Origin: an uncultured Tolumonas sp.
GTDB taxonomy: Bacteria; Pseudomonadota; Gammaproteobacteria; Enterobacterales; Aeromonadaceae
Length of the DNA stretch: 64,000 bases
Assembly: GCF_963678185.1 (NCBI RefSeq)
Contig: NZ_OY782757.1
Coordinates: forward strand, 3,252,001 to 3,316,000
Direction: 5' to 3'
The position numbers were made by a program, and so were the translations under genes. Shown here in pieces: positions 36,699 to 45,813 of the stretch (its first letter is position 1; the number at the start of each line of letters is the position of its first letter). The notes under the pieces are model-generated. The model was not told the origin of the DNA and made no database searches. It saw nothing but the letters and a program-made list of their open reading frames with translations.

Positions 36699-36748
36699 TT
36701 GGTTCCTCTGCAATACCTTTATTTTTATTGGTATCTCATAGGAACCAA
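36699..36748. promoter_or_regulatory. inverted pair of 17-bp elements, probable NrtR operator region
   Basis: GGTTCCTCTGCAATACC (36701-36717) and, in reverse orientation, the element at 36730-36746 agree at 14 of 17 positions and are separated by a T-rich 12-bp spacer. Outer arms TTGGTTCCT/AGGAACCAA are perfect. A perfect -35 TTGACA (36691-36696) sits just upstream, so bound repressor would cover the pncB promoter. As RNA it could also fold into a long hairpin. Confidence 0.6.
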
Positions 36749-36764
36749 ATTGGTTGAATCCCCT

Positions 36765-37997
36765 ATGTCTGACACTCTCTGTGTACAAAGTCTGACCGAC
36801 ACCGACTTTTATAAACTCACCATGCAGCAGGCTTATTTGCATCAATTGCCTAATGCGGAAGGGGTTTGGGAATTTCGCTGTCGCACTGATGAAGACTTAA
36901 CACCTTATGCTGCTCAAATTCGCGAGCAATTAGCTGCGTTGGCAGATCTGTGCGTCACGGAAAACCAGCTCGATTATCTGCGTAGTCGCGCACCGTATTT
37001 AAAAGATGATTATCTCGCTTTCTTACGTCTGTTTCGTTTCAACATGGCGCAACTGGATGTCAGCATCGACAGAGGCAGTTTGGCTATCAAAGTGCAAGGG
37101 CCGCAACTGCATGTTTCGCCGTTTGAGATTCCCGTGATGGCGACAGTCAGCGAGATCCGCAATAAAATTCGTTATCCGGAAGTCGATGAATCGCAGATCC
37201 GTAACAGCACGCAACATAAAATTGAACAACTGACACGCCTCGGCGATGACGTCGATTTAACTGATTTCCGCTTTTTTGATTTTGGTACACGCCGTCGCTT
37301 CAGTTATCGCGCACAATACATCGTTGCCGATATGCTAAAAAAAGCCTTACCACAGCAATTTGGCGGCACCAGTAATCCGCATTTGGCGCAGGAATTACAG
37401 CTGCCGTTTTTAGGCACCATGGCACACGAGTGGCTGCAAACACACCAAGGCCTCAACTACCGCTTGGTCGATAGCCAGAAAGCAGCGCTGGAAAACTGGG
37501 TGCGTGAATATCGCGGCGATTTGGGTGTTGCACTGACCGATGTGATTGGCGTTGATGCCTTTTGTCGCGATTTAGACCGTTATTTCGCCAAACTGTATGA
37601 TGGCTTTCGCCATGACAGTGGCGATCCGCTGGTTTGGGGTGAGAAAATCATTGCTCGCTTAGAAGCGCTACGCGTTGATCCAACCCGAAAAATGCTGGTG
37701 TTTTCGGACGGGCTGGATTTCACGCGCGCCGTACAAATTTATAAACACTTCAAAGGGCGCATACAAACGTCATTTGGTATTGGCACCTGGCTAATGGCTG
37801 ATTTTGAAGTGAATAAACCACTGAATGTGGTGATGAAAATGGTCAGTCTCGGCGGACAACCGGTGGCGAAGATATCCGATAGCCCCGGCAAAACCATGTG
37901 CCACGATCGCGCGTTTCTGACCTATTTAATGGATGTTTTTGCAGTTGATGCCGGTGTGCGCGAGCATGTGTTGCTCCACGCCGGACAGGGAGTATAA
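36765..37997 (+). CDS. pncB: nicotinate phosphoribosyltransferase
   Basis: This 410-residue cytosolic enzyme makes nicotinate mononucleotide from nicotinate and PRPP with ATP, the entry step of NAD salvage. The N-terminal LTDTDFYKLTMQQAY, the central FFDFGTRRRFSYRAQ, and HDSGDPLVWGEK are family signatures. The ATG at 36765 gives the known start; the open frame runs far upstream across the operator region, which is not coding. No clear Shine-Dalgarno precedes the ATG. nadE starts 7 bases after its stop. It is likely repressed by the divergent nrtR product. Confidence 0.96.
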   Translation: MSDTLCVQSLTDTDFYKLTMQQAYLHQLPNAEGVWEFRCRTDEDLTPYAAQIREQLAALADLCVTENQLDYLRSRAPYLKDDYLAFLRLFRFNMAQLDVSIDRGSLAIKVQGPQLHVSPFEIPVMATVSEIRNKIRYPEVDESQIRNSTQHKIEQLTRLGDDVDLTDFRFFDFGTRRRFSYRAQYIVADMLKKALPQQFGGTSNPHLAQELQLPFLGTMAHEWLQTHQGLNYRLVDSQKAALENWVREYRGDLGVALTDVIGVDAFCRDLDRYFAKLYDGFRHDSGDPLVWGEKIIARLEALRVDPTRKMLVFSDGLDFTRAVQIYKHFKGRIQTSFGIGTWLMADFEVNKPLNVVMKMVSLGGQPVAKISDSPGKTMCHDRAFLTYLMDVFAVDAGVREHVLLHAGQGV

Positions 37998-38003
37998 CGA
38001 ATT

Positions 38004-40040
38004 ATGCGTCAAACACTGACAATCGCCACCGCGAGTATTAACACCACACCGCTCGATCTCGACGGCAACCTGGCGTTGATCCGCGCGGCGGTCGCTTCGG
38101 CGGTTCAACAACAAGCTGACTTATTGTTATTGCCGGAACTGGTGCTGACTGGTTATGGCTGCGAAGACATGTTTTTCTCCGCCGACTGGATTGAAACCAT
38201 CCCTGATTATCTGAATCAGTTAGCTGAGTCTTTACCGCCATCGTTAATGGTCGCGGTTGGTTTTCCGTTGTTGATCACCGGCGGGCAAGTTTTTAATGCC
38301 GTAGCATTGCTGAGCCAATACCAAATTCATGGTGTGGTGTGTAAACAACATCTGGCGCGCAATGGCATTCACTACGAACCGCGCTGGTTTACGCCGTGGC
38401 CAGCCGGCGAGGTGATGACGCTCGATCTGGCAGGGCAAAATGTACCGGTTGGCGACATCGTGTTTGAAGTGGAAGGCATTCGTCTGGGCTTTGAGATCTG
38501 TGAAGACTCCTGGGTGGCATCGCGCCCAGGCCGCAGTCTGTACGAACGTCAGGTTGATGTGATTTTGAACCCGTCCGCCAGCCATTTTGCCTTGGGTAAA
38601 CAAAAGGTACGTCGCCAGTTTGTCTGCGAAGGTTCGCGTGCCTATGGCGCAGTGTATGTCTACACCAACCTGCTGGGGTGTGAAGCTGGTCGTGCGGTAT
38701 ATGACGGTGATGCCATGATTGCTAGCAATGGTGAGTTGGTGATGAGTTCCGATCGTTTAAGCTTTGCGCCGTGGCGTGTGCAGTCGGCTACGGTTGATAT
38801 CGGGCTGAACCGTTCACAACGTATGATCAGCAGTCAACGTCTGCAACCCGCCGAACAGCGCGGTATCATTGAGGTGCCGTTTAACTGGCATGCCGAAGAT
38901 TACAGCCGTGTCTTGTCGCCACAAACTGCGTTTGCTGATGAAGATCCGCATGCGGCGGCGTGCCGTGCTATTGCGTTAGGCTTGTGGGACTGGCAGCGTA
39001 AAACTTACACCAGTGGTTATGCGTTAAGTCTCAGCGGTGGCGCTGACTCAGCACTATGTGGCACCTTGGTGTGGTTTGCTCAGGTGCAGGCGGCACTGAC
39101 ATTAGGCGAAGAAACTTACCGTCAGGTGTTGGCGCAAGGGCGTATCGATGTACCGGTGCGTGGCGATAAACCGCTGCTGGCGTGGATCCACGATGATGTC
39201 ATGCCGAATGTGCTGACCACTGTCTATCAAGGCTCAGCGCACAGCGGCAATGTAACGCGCAGTGCCGCTGCCGGTTTGGCCGATGAGATGGGCGCCCAGC
39301 ATCATGATTGGTCGATTGCCGAGCTGGTGGCGGGTTATCTGAAACTAGTCAACGATCTCACGCCTGAAAACCCAATGACGTGGGAAAAAGACGATCTGGC
39401 GCTGCAAAACATTCAAGCGCGGGTGCGTTCACCGGGGATTTGGCTGATTGCGAATCGCCAGAACAAGTTGCTGATGGCAACCTCGAATCTGTCAGAAGCC
39501 AGTGTCGGTTATTGCACCATGGATGGTGATACCTCTGGCGTATTGTCACCGATTGGTGGGGTCAGTAAATCGCGCGTGTTGCAGATCAATCGTTACATCA
39601 TGGAACAGGGAATTCCGTTACAAGACAGCCCGGATCTGCCGCGTCTGGCATTAGCCGCAATGGAAGCTATCGTTCATCAGGCCCCAACGGCTGAACTGCG
39701 CCCAGTGGAACAAACGGATGAAGCTGATCTGATGCCATATCCAGTGATGGATGCCATCCGTCGTATTAATCAGACCCAGAATGTGACACCGAAAGGGGTG
39801 TTGCAGGTGTTGTTACGTGGTGAATATGCGCAGATGTATTCCAAAGAACAACTGGTGGCGTGGATCAAACGTTATTTCGGTCTGTATTGCCGTAACCAGT
39901 GGAAACGTGAGCGTATCGCCGCCAGTTTCCATATTGAAGCCGACAGTGCCGATCCCAAAACCTATCGTCGTTTCCCGATCTTGGCCAATCAGCTCAAACG
40001 GGAACTCGCCGAAATGGAAGCGTTTGCGCGACAAATCTAG
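38004..40040 (+). CDS. nadE: glutamine-dependent NAD+ synthetase
   Basis: This 678-residue two-domain enzyme converts NaAD to NAD. An N-terminal nitrilase-like glutaminase carries the Glu-Lys-Cys triad (LLLPELVLTGYG, VVCKQHLARNG, and Cys166 in FEICEDSW). The C-terminal ATP-pyrophosphatase domain has the P-loop SGGADS at 344-349. The size matches the long, glutamine-using class (about 680 residues, as in Mycobacterium) rather than the short ammonia-using E. coli enzyme. It follows pncB in one operon and completes nicotinate salvage together with the NadD-like gene opposite. Confidence 0.95.
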   Translation: MRQTLTIATASINTTPLDLDGNLALIRAAVASAVQQQADLLLLPELVLTGYGCEDMFFSADWIETIPDYLNQLAESLPPSLMVAVGFPLLITGGQVFNAVALLSQYQIHGVVCKQHLARNGIHYEPRWFTPWPAGEVMTLDLAGQNVPVGDIVFEVEGIRLGFEICEDSWVASRPGRSLYERQVDVILNPSASHFALGKQKVRRQFVCEGSRAYGAVYVYTNLLGCEAGRAVYDGDAMIASNGELVMSSDRLSFAPWRVQSATVDIGLNRSQRMISSQRLQPAEQRGIIEVPFNWHAEDYSRVLSPQTAFADEDPHAAACRAIALGLWDWQRKTYTSGYALSLSGGADSALCGTLVWFAQVQAALTLGEETYRQVLAQGRIDVPVRGDKPLLAWIHDDVMPNVLTTVYQGSAHSGNVTRSAAAGLADEMGAQHHDWSIAELVAGYLKLVNDLTPENPMTWEKDDLALQNIQARVRSPGIWLIANRQNKLLMATSNLSEASVGYCTMDGDTSGVLSPIGGVSKSRVLQINRYIMEQGIPLQDSPDLPRLALAAMEAIVHQAPTAELRPVEQTDEADLMPYPVMDAIRRINQTQNVTPKGVLQVLLRGEYAQMYSKEQLVAWIKRYFGLYCRNQWKRERIAASFHIEADSADPKTYRRFPILANQLKRELAEMEAFARQI

Positions 40041-40052
40041 CGGTACTTTTTA

Positions 40053-40074
40053 TAGAGGGCATGTTTGCCCTCTA
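40053..40074. terminator. hairpin between nadE and copZ
   Basis: TAGAGGGCA (40053-40061) and TGCCCTCTA (40066-40074) form a 9-bp perfect stem with a 4-base loop between convergent genes. It lacks a T run on either strand. Confidence 0.55.
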
Positions 40075-40085
40075 AATTCCCCCGA

Positions 40086-40283
40086 TCAGATCACCGCTGG
40101 GGTGTAACCCGCATCATCCAGCAATGCGATTAATGCATCCGTTGTTAATGTGCCTTCCACCGCCACGTTATGCTGGCTTAAATCAATCTCAATCTTGGCG
40201 TTGTGATCGGCTTGTTGGATCAGTTTCGTGATCGTAGCAACACAATGCTGGCAAGTCATATCCGGTACGTGCAGTGTGGTCAT
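40086..40283 (-). CDS. copZ: copper chaperone, HMA domain
   Basis: This 65-residue single heavy-metal-associated domain protein has the copper-binding motif MTCQHC (Cys11 and Cys14) and the ferredoxin-like pattern ending AGYTPAVI. CopZ-type chaperones carry Cu(I) in the cytosol to CopA. It is divergent from copA, with its own CueR-type promoter in the shared spacer. In E. coli a chaperone arises by frameshift inside copA; here it is a separate gene. Confidence 0.92.
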   Translation of the reverse strand: MTTLHVPDMTCQHCVATITKLIQQADHNAKIEIDLSQHNVAVEGTLTTDALIALLDDAGYTPAVI

Positions 40284-40315
40284 GGTGTTTCTCCTCTGGT
40301 CTTTTTATTACTTTG

Positions 40316-40340
40316 CACCTTCCCATCGTTGGAAGGTCAA
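40316..40340 (-). promoter_or_regulatory. CueR-type promoter/operator for copZ
   Basis: ACCTTCC-N7-GGAAGGT (40317-40337) is a perfect inverted repeat. Read on the minus strand it follows TTGACC as a -35 box with a long 19-bp spacer, the hallmark of MerR-family activation. Confidence 0.82.
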
Positions 40341-40376
40341 GCCGGAATAACAGAAAAAATTGTTTAAATAACCAAC

Positions 40377-40407
40377 TTGACCTTGCCATGATGTCAAGGC
40401 TGAAGCT
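40377..40407 (+). promoter_or_regulatory. CueR-type promoter/operator for copA-cueR
   Basis: TTGACC (40377-40382) as -35, then CCTTG-N9-CAAGG (40381-40399) as the dyad, then GAAGCT near 40402-40407 as the -10 after a 19-bp spacer. It mirrors the copZ promoter on the other strand. Confidence 0.78.
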
Positions 40408-40438
40408 ATCACTATAGCAAGTGGGTTGGAGATAAATC

Positions 40439-42847
40439 ATGACCGAACATACAACACAGCGTATCGTTTTACCCATTCAGGGCATGCATTGCGCCGCCTG
40501 CGTAACACGGCTGGAAAAAGTGCTGGGGAAAGTGGCTGGAGTGACGAGCGCTAATGTCAATTTAGCAACCGAAAAAGCCCAGATAGAAAGTAACAGCCCG
40601 TTACCGGTTGCTGATTTGATAGCGGCGGTAGATAAAGCTGGTTTTGGCGTGCCACAGCGAGTCGTTACCTTACAGATCAAGGGAATGCATTGTGCTGCCT
40701 GTGTGACGCGACTGGAAAAAGTCTTACATCGCGAGCCGGGCGTTATTTCGGCGGTGGTGAATCTGGCGACTGAAAAGGCCCGTATTCAAGCAATCGTTGA
40801 TGTCACCGATGCGCAGTTGTTACAAGCGATCTCGCGGGCCGGATATGAAGGTCTGTTGCCTGACACTAACAACGCAGCCACTGCCGCAGAAAACAAAAAT
40901 AAGCGTGATACCGACCGCGACTGGTTGATTGCCGGTGCGCTTTTTACCACACCCTTGTTGTTACCGATGCTGGCCGGATTGTGGGGGGCGCAATTCCAGC
41001 TACCGGTGTTCTGGCAATGGGTGCTGGCTTCGCTGGTGCAGTTTGGGCTGGGCTGGCGCTTCTACCGTGGGGCTTGGGCGGCCGTGCGGGTAGGCAGCAG
41101 CAATATGGATGTGTTAGTCGCGTTAGGAACGACAGCAGCCTATGGCTTGTCGCTCTATCAATGGCTATTGCAGGCGCATCATGCTCATCTCTATTTTGAA
41201 TCCTCCGCGACGGTAATTACGCTGGTTTGGTTTGGTAAATGGCTGGAGCAACGCGCCAAACGGCAGACCAGTGAAGCGATCCGCGCATTACAGGCACTAC
41301 GCCCAGAACAAGCGTGGGTGGAACGCGATGGGCAGGCACAATGGCTGGCGCTGGCGCTATTACAACTGGGCGATCGGGTGCGGGTGCGTGCCGGCGAACG
41401 CATTCCTGTTGATGGCGTGATTGTCGATGGTGCCAGCCATCTCGATGAATCATTACTGACCGGCGAAAGTTTGCCGGTTAGTAAACAGACGGGTGATAGT
41501 GTTAGTACCGGTGCGATGAATGGGGAAGGGCTGTTGTGGCTAAAGACCACGGCATTGGGGGAAAACACCTTACTGGCGCGGATCATTGCGCGCGTTGAAC
41601 AGGCACAGATGGCAAAACCGCCAATCCAGCAGAAAGTCGATCAGATCAGTGCGGTATTTGTTCCGATCGTATTGGTTTTGGCGCTGCTTACCGTCACGGG
41701 TTGGTATCTGTTTACTGGCTTAGGCGAACCGGCACTCATTCATGCGGTTTCGGTGCTGGTTATTGCTTGCCCTTGCGCACTGGGGTTGGCAACTCCGGCG
41801 GCAATTATGGCGGGAACCGGCACGGCGGCGCGGCATGGCATTTTGATCCGCGATGCCGAAGTGTTGGAAAAAGCCGAAAAAGTGAACATGGTGGTGTTTG
41901 ATAAAACCGGCACCCTGACGCAAGGGCATCCGGCATTATGCGCCCAGCAAGCGGTTGGTATTAGTGAGCAACAAGCATTGTTACTGGCGGCGGCATTACA
42001 ACAGGGCAGCGCACATCCGCTCGGGGTGGCATTACAGAATGCAGCCCAACAGCAAGCCTTAGATTTACCGACATTGTCAGAGGTGAGCACGACAGCAGGG
42101 ATTGGTGTGCAAGGCCAATGGCAGAATGTCACTTATGCGCTGGTCGGCGGACAAGGATTAATACAACGCCAGTTAACACCAGAAAGCACCTTGCAAGCTG
42201 GTGTGGAATTACAATATCAGCAAGGGCGAACCGTATCCTGGCTGATTGCCGGTGAGCAAGTTGTGGCCTGGTTTGCCTTTCAGGATCCACCGAAAGCAGA
42301 AGCCGCGGCGGCCATCAAAACTCTGCAACAGCAGGGCATAAAAGTAGCGCTGTTAAGTGGTGATCATCAACAAAGCGTGCAGCAGATGGCCGATCTGCTT
42401 GGCATTGATGAAATGGCGGCCCAAGTGTTACCAGAGCAGAAAGCCGAAGCGATCGTCCGTTGGCGTGAACAAGGTTTCGTTGTCGCCATGGTCGGCGATG
42501 GTATAAACGATGCCCCCGCCTTGGCTGAGTCAGATCTTGGTATAGCGATGGGTTCGGGCACCGATGTGGCGATGGCCAGTGCTGCGATGACGTTGATGCG
42601 TAACGATCCACGTGCGGTAGCAGATGCATTAGTGATTGCCCGTTTAACCAGTCGCAAGATCCGGCAAAATCTGTTCTGGGCGTTTATTTACAATGTGGTG
42701 GCGTTACCATTAGCCGTATTGGGTTTTCTCGACCCAATGTTGGCTGGGGCCGCGATGGCATTCAGCTCCGTCAGTGTGGTGACGAATGCGTTATGGTTAA
42801 CCCGTTGGCAGCCTAAATGGTCGCTTGTAAAAGGAAAAGAGGTGTAG
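40439..42847 (+). CDS. copA: Cu(I)-exporting P-type ATPase
   Basis: This 802-residue P1B-1 ATPase pumps Cu(I) from cytosol to periplasm. Two N-terminal HMA domains each carry GMHCAAC (about 14-20 and 81-87). About eight membrane spans follow, with the transport site Cys444-Pro-Cys446 in ACPCALGLATP. Next come the phosphorylation motif DKTGT at Asp488, an HP dipeptide (AHPLGVAL) and GDGINDAPAL. These features define CopA. It is followed by cueR after 3 bases and controlled by the CueR promoter upstream. Confidence 0.97.
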   Translation: MTEHTTQRIVLPIQGMHCAACVTRLEKVLGKVAGVTSANVNLATEKAQIESNSPLPVADLIAAVDKAGFGVPQRVVTLQIKGMHCAACVTRLEKVLHREPGVISAVVNLATEKARIQAIVDVTDAQLLQAISRAGYEGLLPDTNNAATAAENKNKRDTDRDWLIAGALFTTPLLLPMLAGLWGAQFQLPVFWQWVLASLVQFGLGWRFYRGAWAAVRVGSSNMDVLVALGTTAAYGLSLYQWLLQAHHAHLYFESSATVITLVWFGKWLEQRAKRQTSEAIRALQALRPEQAWVERDGQAQWLALALLQLGDRVRVRAGERIPVDGVIVDGASHLDESLLTGESLPVSKQTGDSVSTGAMNGEGLLWLKTTALGENTLLARIIARVEQAQMAKPPIQQKVDQISAVFVPIVLVLALLTVTGWYLFTGLGEPALIHAVSVLVIACPCALGLATPAAIMAGTGTAARHGILIRDAEVLEKAEKVNMVVFDKTGTLTQGHPALCAQQAVGISEQQALLLAAALQQGSAHPLGVALQNAAQQQALDLPTLSEVSTTAGIGVQGQWQNVTYALVGGQGLIQRQLTPESTLQAGVELQYQQGRTVSWLIAGEQVVAWFAFQDPPKAEAAAAIKTLQQQGIKVALLSGDHQQSVQQMADLLGIDEMAAQVLPEQKAEAIVRWREQGFVVAMVGDGINDAPALAESDLGIAMGSGTDVAMASAAMTLMRNDPRAVADALVIARLTSRKIRQNLFWAFIYNVVALPLAVLGFLDPMLAGAAMAFSSVSVVTNALWLTRWQPKWSLVKGKEV

Positions 42848-42850
42848 GTG

Positions 42851-43285
42851 ATGTCTGAAATTTTTCTGACCATCGGTGAAATGGCCAAACGCAGTGGGCT
42901 GACCGCCAAGATGATCCGGCACTATGAAAGTCTGGGCTTGTTGCCACCGGCAGTGCGCAGTGACGCGGGTTACCGGCATTATCAGGAAGCGGATGTGCAG
43001 CAACTGCGCTTTATCCGACAGGCTAGGGAGCTGGGTTTCTCGCTACCGCAAATCGGTGAACTGCTTAATTTATGGCATGACCAACAACGGCCCAGCAGTA
43101 AAGTGAAGCAGGTCGCACAGCAGCATATCGCGGTATTAGAGCAAAAAATTACTGAATTAACGCAGATGAAAAGTGCGCTGGAAACACTGGTGAGTCGTTG
43201 TCATGGCGATGACAGTTCTGATTGTCCAATTTTAGATGAATTGGCCCAGCCATCGGGTGCGTGTTGTCATAAAGCGGAATTGTAG
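42851..43285 (+). CDS. cueR: copper-responsive MerR-family regulator CueR
   Basis: This 144-residue MerR-family activator has the N-terminal winged helix (IGEMAKRSGLTAKMIRHYESLGLL) and a dimer helix. The metal loop CHGDDSSDCPIL has the two Cys spaced as in CueR, which binds Cu(I), Ag(I) or Au(I) linearly. An ATG at 42851 is chosen over the GTG three bases earlier. A second C-terminal Cys pair (GACCHKAEL) is common in this group. It is co-transcribed with copA, so the operon is autoregulated. Confidence 0.94.
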   Translation: MSEIFLTIGEMAKRSGLTAKMIRHYESLGLLPPAVRSDAGYRHYQEADVQQLRFIRQARELGFSLPQIGELLNLWHDQQRPSSKVKQVAQQHIAVLEQKITELTQMKSALETLVSRCHGDDSSDCPILDELAQPSGACCHKAEL

Positions 43286-43305
43286 TAAGGGGATAAGCAG
43301 ATAGG

Positions 43306-43333
43306 ATAGCGGCATGATTGATCATGCCGCTAT
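43306..43333. terminator. strong hairpin between cueR and the third chemoreceptor
   Basis: A 12-bp perfect stem (43306-43317 with 43322-43333) with loop TTGA lies between convergent genes. No T run follows on either strand, so it may stop transcription only partly or protect mRNA 3' ends. Confidence 0.6.
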
Positions 43334-43340
43334 GGAGATA

Positions 43341-45044
43341 TTAATGGCGGGTCGGTAATGTATAACTACGAACCATTTCATCCATCACTTGGGCATGGTG
43401 GCTCAATGTTTTACTGGCTTGTGCTAAATCAGTGACCACCTGCTCGGTTTCTTCCACCGAATCACGAATAGCCACCAAGCTATCGGCAACCTGATCGGCA
43501 ACCACACCTTGTTCTTCGGCAGATGCCGCAATCATCTCACTGCGTTCCGCTAATTGACCGGTTTGTGCCGCAATTTCTTCAAAGCCAGTGCTGGCTTTCT
43601 GGGCATTTTCGACCGCCATATTAGCGGCATCAATACTGTTTTGCATCAATGAGACGGCCTGCCGCGTGCCTTGTTGCAGGCCTGCGATCATATTGGCGAT
43701 TTCCTGCGTGGCTTGCTGTGTACGACTGGCCAATGTACGAACTTCATCCGCCACCACGGCAAAACCACGACCTTGTTCACCGGCACGAGCTGCTTCAATT
43801 GCCGCGTTCAGTGCCAACAGATTGGTTTGTTCGGAAATGCCGCGAATGGTGTCAACGACCGAGCCGATCACCGCGACCTTTTGCTCCACACCATTTACGG
43901 AGTCCGCACTGGTAGACAAGTTATCAAACAGGGTGTTCATCGAATTAATCGCATCACGGATCTGTTTCACCCCAGAGGCGGCGAGATGGTCGGTATTCCG
44001 TGTGGCATCCGACGCATCATTGGCATTACGTGCCACTTCTCGCACGGTAGTAGCCATTTCTTCCATGGATGCGGCGACAGAATCCAGGCGCAGGCGTTCA
44101 TCCCGCACCGCATGATCAACATGACCCATGCCGGTATTCATTTGTGCCGAGGCGCTGGCCAGAGAAAGTGACATCTCTTGTTGTTGCAGCAGCATTTGCG
44201 CCAGGTTATTCCGGGTTTCCTCTACCGCGCGGTCAATTTGAGCAAACTCATCTTTCCCGCTGCTTTTTTGTGACTGGCTTAAATTGCGTTGTGTAATACG
44301 ACTTAATGCCTGCAACGAAGCGTGTACTTGCTGGCCAATTGCCTTACTAAACAGCGTAATAACGCCACCGATCAACAACAGCATGATGGCGATTAGCACG
44401 GCACTTTGTTTCAGATAATTGGTAAAGGCGCGATCAGCTCGATCAACGTAAACACCGGAAACCAGCATGTAATCCCCTAATGGGTAAACATGGGCAACCT
44501 TAAGAATACGCTCGGTCGTGCCTGGTTTTACATAAGGGTAAACAATCGATTCCGGGGTATTACCGTGACCAATACGTGCAAAGGCTTGGTTTACATTTTC
44601 ATCACGGCCTTCGACCTGTACAGGATCTAACATCCCGCCTTCACGGCTGGCACTGGGTGGATAAATAAGAAGTGTTCCCTGACGGTCAGTCAGAAAAGCA
44701 TAACCAGATTGATCTTTTTCCCATCGCGTATTCATCAGTGTTTGACGAGCTATGGGCATAAATTTCGCGGGCTCATTTTGTAATACCGCCGCAAGTTGCG
44801 CATGTAATCCCTGCACTTGATTAACCATGCCGTGCACAATTTCCTCTCGGATCACATCTCGCGCTGAATAGGCATTCCATAGGTTACCGGCAATGGTACA
44901 TAGCACCACCAATGCCAATAAAATCATCATTTTTCCGGCAAAACGGAAGTTAGCGATAAATTTGCTAAAACCGGATACGGAATGGCTCGTGGAGGTGCCA
45001 TATTCCGCTGTTCGGTAGGTATACGCTTCCTGATAACTGGCCAT
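43341..45044 (-). CDS. methyl-accepting chemotaxis protein with sCache sensor
   Basis: This 567-residue chemoreceptor begins with an unusual polar cytosolic extension of about 36 residues ([18 protein letters not shown]), then TM1 at about 38-58. A periplasmic single-Cache (sCache_2-like) domain at about 65-210 includes [17 protein letters not shown] and [12 protein letters not shown]2 lies near 215-238, followed by a HAMP-like region and a signalling domain with the invariant [29 protein letters not shown] tip. sCache_2 domains often bind small organic acids; the ligand here is unknown. The gene is preceded by a long AT-rich region with a 7-bp microsatellite. Confidence 0.93.
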   Translation of the reverse strand: MASYQEAYTYRTAEYGTSTSHSVSGFSKFIANFRFAGKMMILLALVVLCTIAGNLWNAYSARDVIREEIVHGMVNQVQGLHAQLAAVLQNEPAKFMPIARQTLMNTRWEKDQSGYAFLTDRQGTLLIYPPSASREGGMLDPVQVEGRDENVNQAFARIGHGNTPESIVYPYVKPGTTERILKVAHVYPLGDYMLVSGVYVDRADRAFTNYLKQSAVLIAIMLLLIGGVITLFSKAIGQQVHASLQALSRITQRNLSQSQKSSGKDEFAQIDRAVEETRNNLAQMLLQQQEMSLSLASASAQMNTGMGHVDHAVRDERLRLDSVAASMEEMATTVREVARNANDASDATRNTDHLAASGVKQIRDAINSMNTLFDNLSTSADSVNGVEQKVAVIGSVVDTIRGISEQTNLLALNAAIEAARAGEQGRGFAVVADEVRTLASRTQQATQEIANMIAGLQQGTRQAVSLMQNSIDAANMAVENAQKASTGFEEIAAQTGQLAERSEMIAASAEEQGVVADQVADSLVAIRDSVEETEQVVTDLAQASKTLSHHAQVMDEMVRSYTLPTRH

Positions 45045-45618
45045 GTTTTATTCCCTTGTGTATAAAGTTTTGTATTGTTATTTCTCGTTTAAATGAACGT
45101 CGGCGACATTTTTATTTAGGAATAAATTTAATATGTCGTCAGATTCTTATTATTTATTATTTATTATTTATTATTTATTTATGGATATATATAACTTATT
45201 TTTAATAAACGACCTTGCCATCGGTTGTATATTGCGCAGTTTAGCTGAAATTTATAAAAGGAGTAAAGTATTAGGTAAACCGTTTTCATAAGCGTTATTT
45301 GCTGGATTTTGTGCCTTTTTAGTGCAAAAGGCTAATGTTGCATTCATGTTATAAATAATAAAAACATATCTGTAACAATGTTACATTTTATTTTAATTTA
45401 CTTCATATTATTTCAAATCAGTATTTGTTTAAGATTTATAATCTATTTGTTAAGTCTAAATTTTATTAAAACTGAACAGGGTTTCAGATAACAACCAATC
45501 TGATCGAAGATCACAAATTTACATACGAAACTTTCATTATTGAATACGAATACCAGCTTTGGATCTACACTTTAGTTTGAGCTAAACAGTCAGCTGCTTT
45601 CTGACTAAGGTGTTTGAA
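45045..45618. other. AT-rich intergenic region upstream of the third chemoreceptor
   Basis: These 574 bp are strongly AT-rich and have no plausible gene. The region holds the promoter zones of two divergent genes and a TTATTAT microsatellite (45147-45181). I see no clear operator or terminator otherwise. Confidence 0.6.
45147..45181. repeat. 7-bp tandem repeat (TTATTAT)4 plus a degenerate unit
   Basis: Four perfect TTATTAT units (45147-45174) are followed by TTATTTA (45175-45181). It lies 103-137 bp upstream of the minus-strand chemoreceptor start, where slippage could alter promoter or UTR spacing. Confidence 0.9.
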
Positions 45619-45813
45619 ATGACGAAGTGTAAAACGATGGAATTAAGTTACGATCTTGACGGTATGACGCCCGTTGAAGAACAACAGTTCTGGTATGAAT
45701 TCGAAACCATGTTGTTCCGCGCACGCGATGGTGGTGGTATGCAATTGTCAAAAGTGAACATCATCAATCATTCAGTAACGTCTGGCTCTGAAGCTGAAAT
45801 TACTCTGCATTAA
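45619..45813 (+). CDS. small conserved-looking protein of unknown function
   Basis: This 64-residue acidic protein (MTKCKTMELSYDLDGMTP...) has no signal peptide or membrane segment. The ATG at 45619 has a TAAGG ribosome site 8 bases upstream, and codon use looks normal for the region, so it is probably a real gene. I do not recognise the family. Its 3' end overlaps the 3' end of the convergent TetR gene by 14 bases. It lies alone after a 570-bp AT-rich spacer. Confidence 0.6.
   Translation: MTKCKTMELSYDLDGMTPVEEQQFWYEFETMLFRARDGGGMQLSKVNIINHSVTSGSEAEITLH

Noticed and set aside
36743-36755. Riboswitch-like alternative pairing in the pncB leader (AACCAA with a downstream TTGGTT)
   Set aside because: The downstream partner leaves a one-base loop, so the alternative hairpin cannot form; only the DNA palindrome remains.
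36597-36764. Upstream extension of pncB by 56 codons
   Set aside because: It runs across the divergent promoter and inverted repeat, lacks a ribosome site, and the family start MSDTLCVQSLTDTDFYKLT is at 36765.
43588-44296. Several long plus-strand frames opposite the third chemoreceptor gene
   Set aside because: They are antisense shadows of a highly conserved coding sequence with Arg/Ser/Cys-rich translations.
45147-45181. CRISPR-like array
   Set aside because: The units are only 7 bp, contiguous and without spacers; it is a microsatellite. No cas gene is present.
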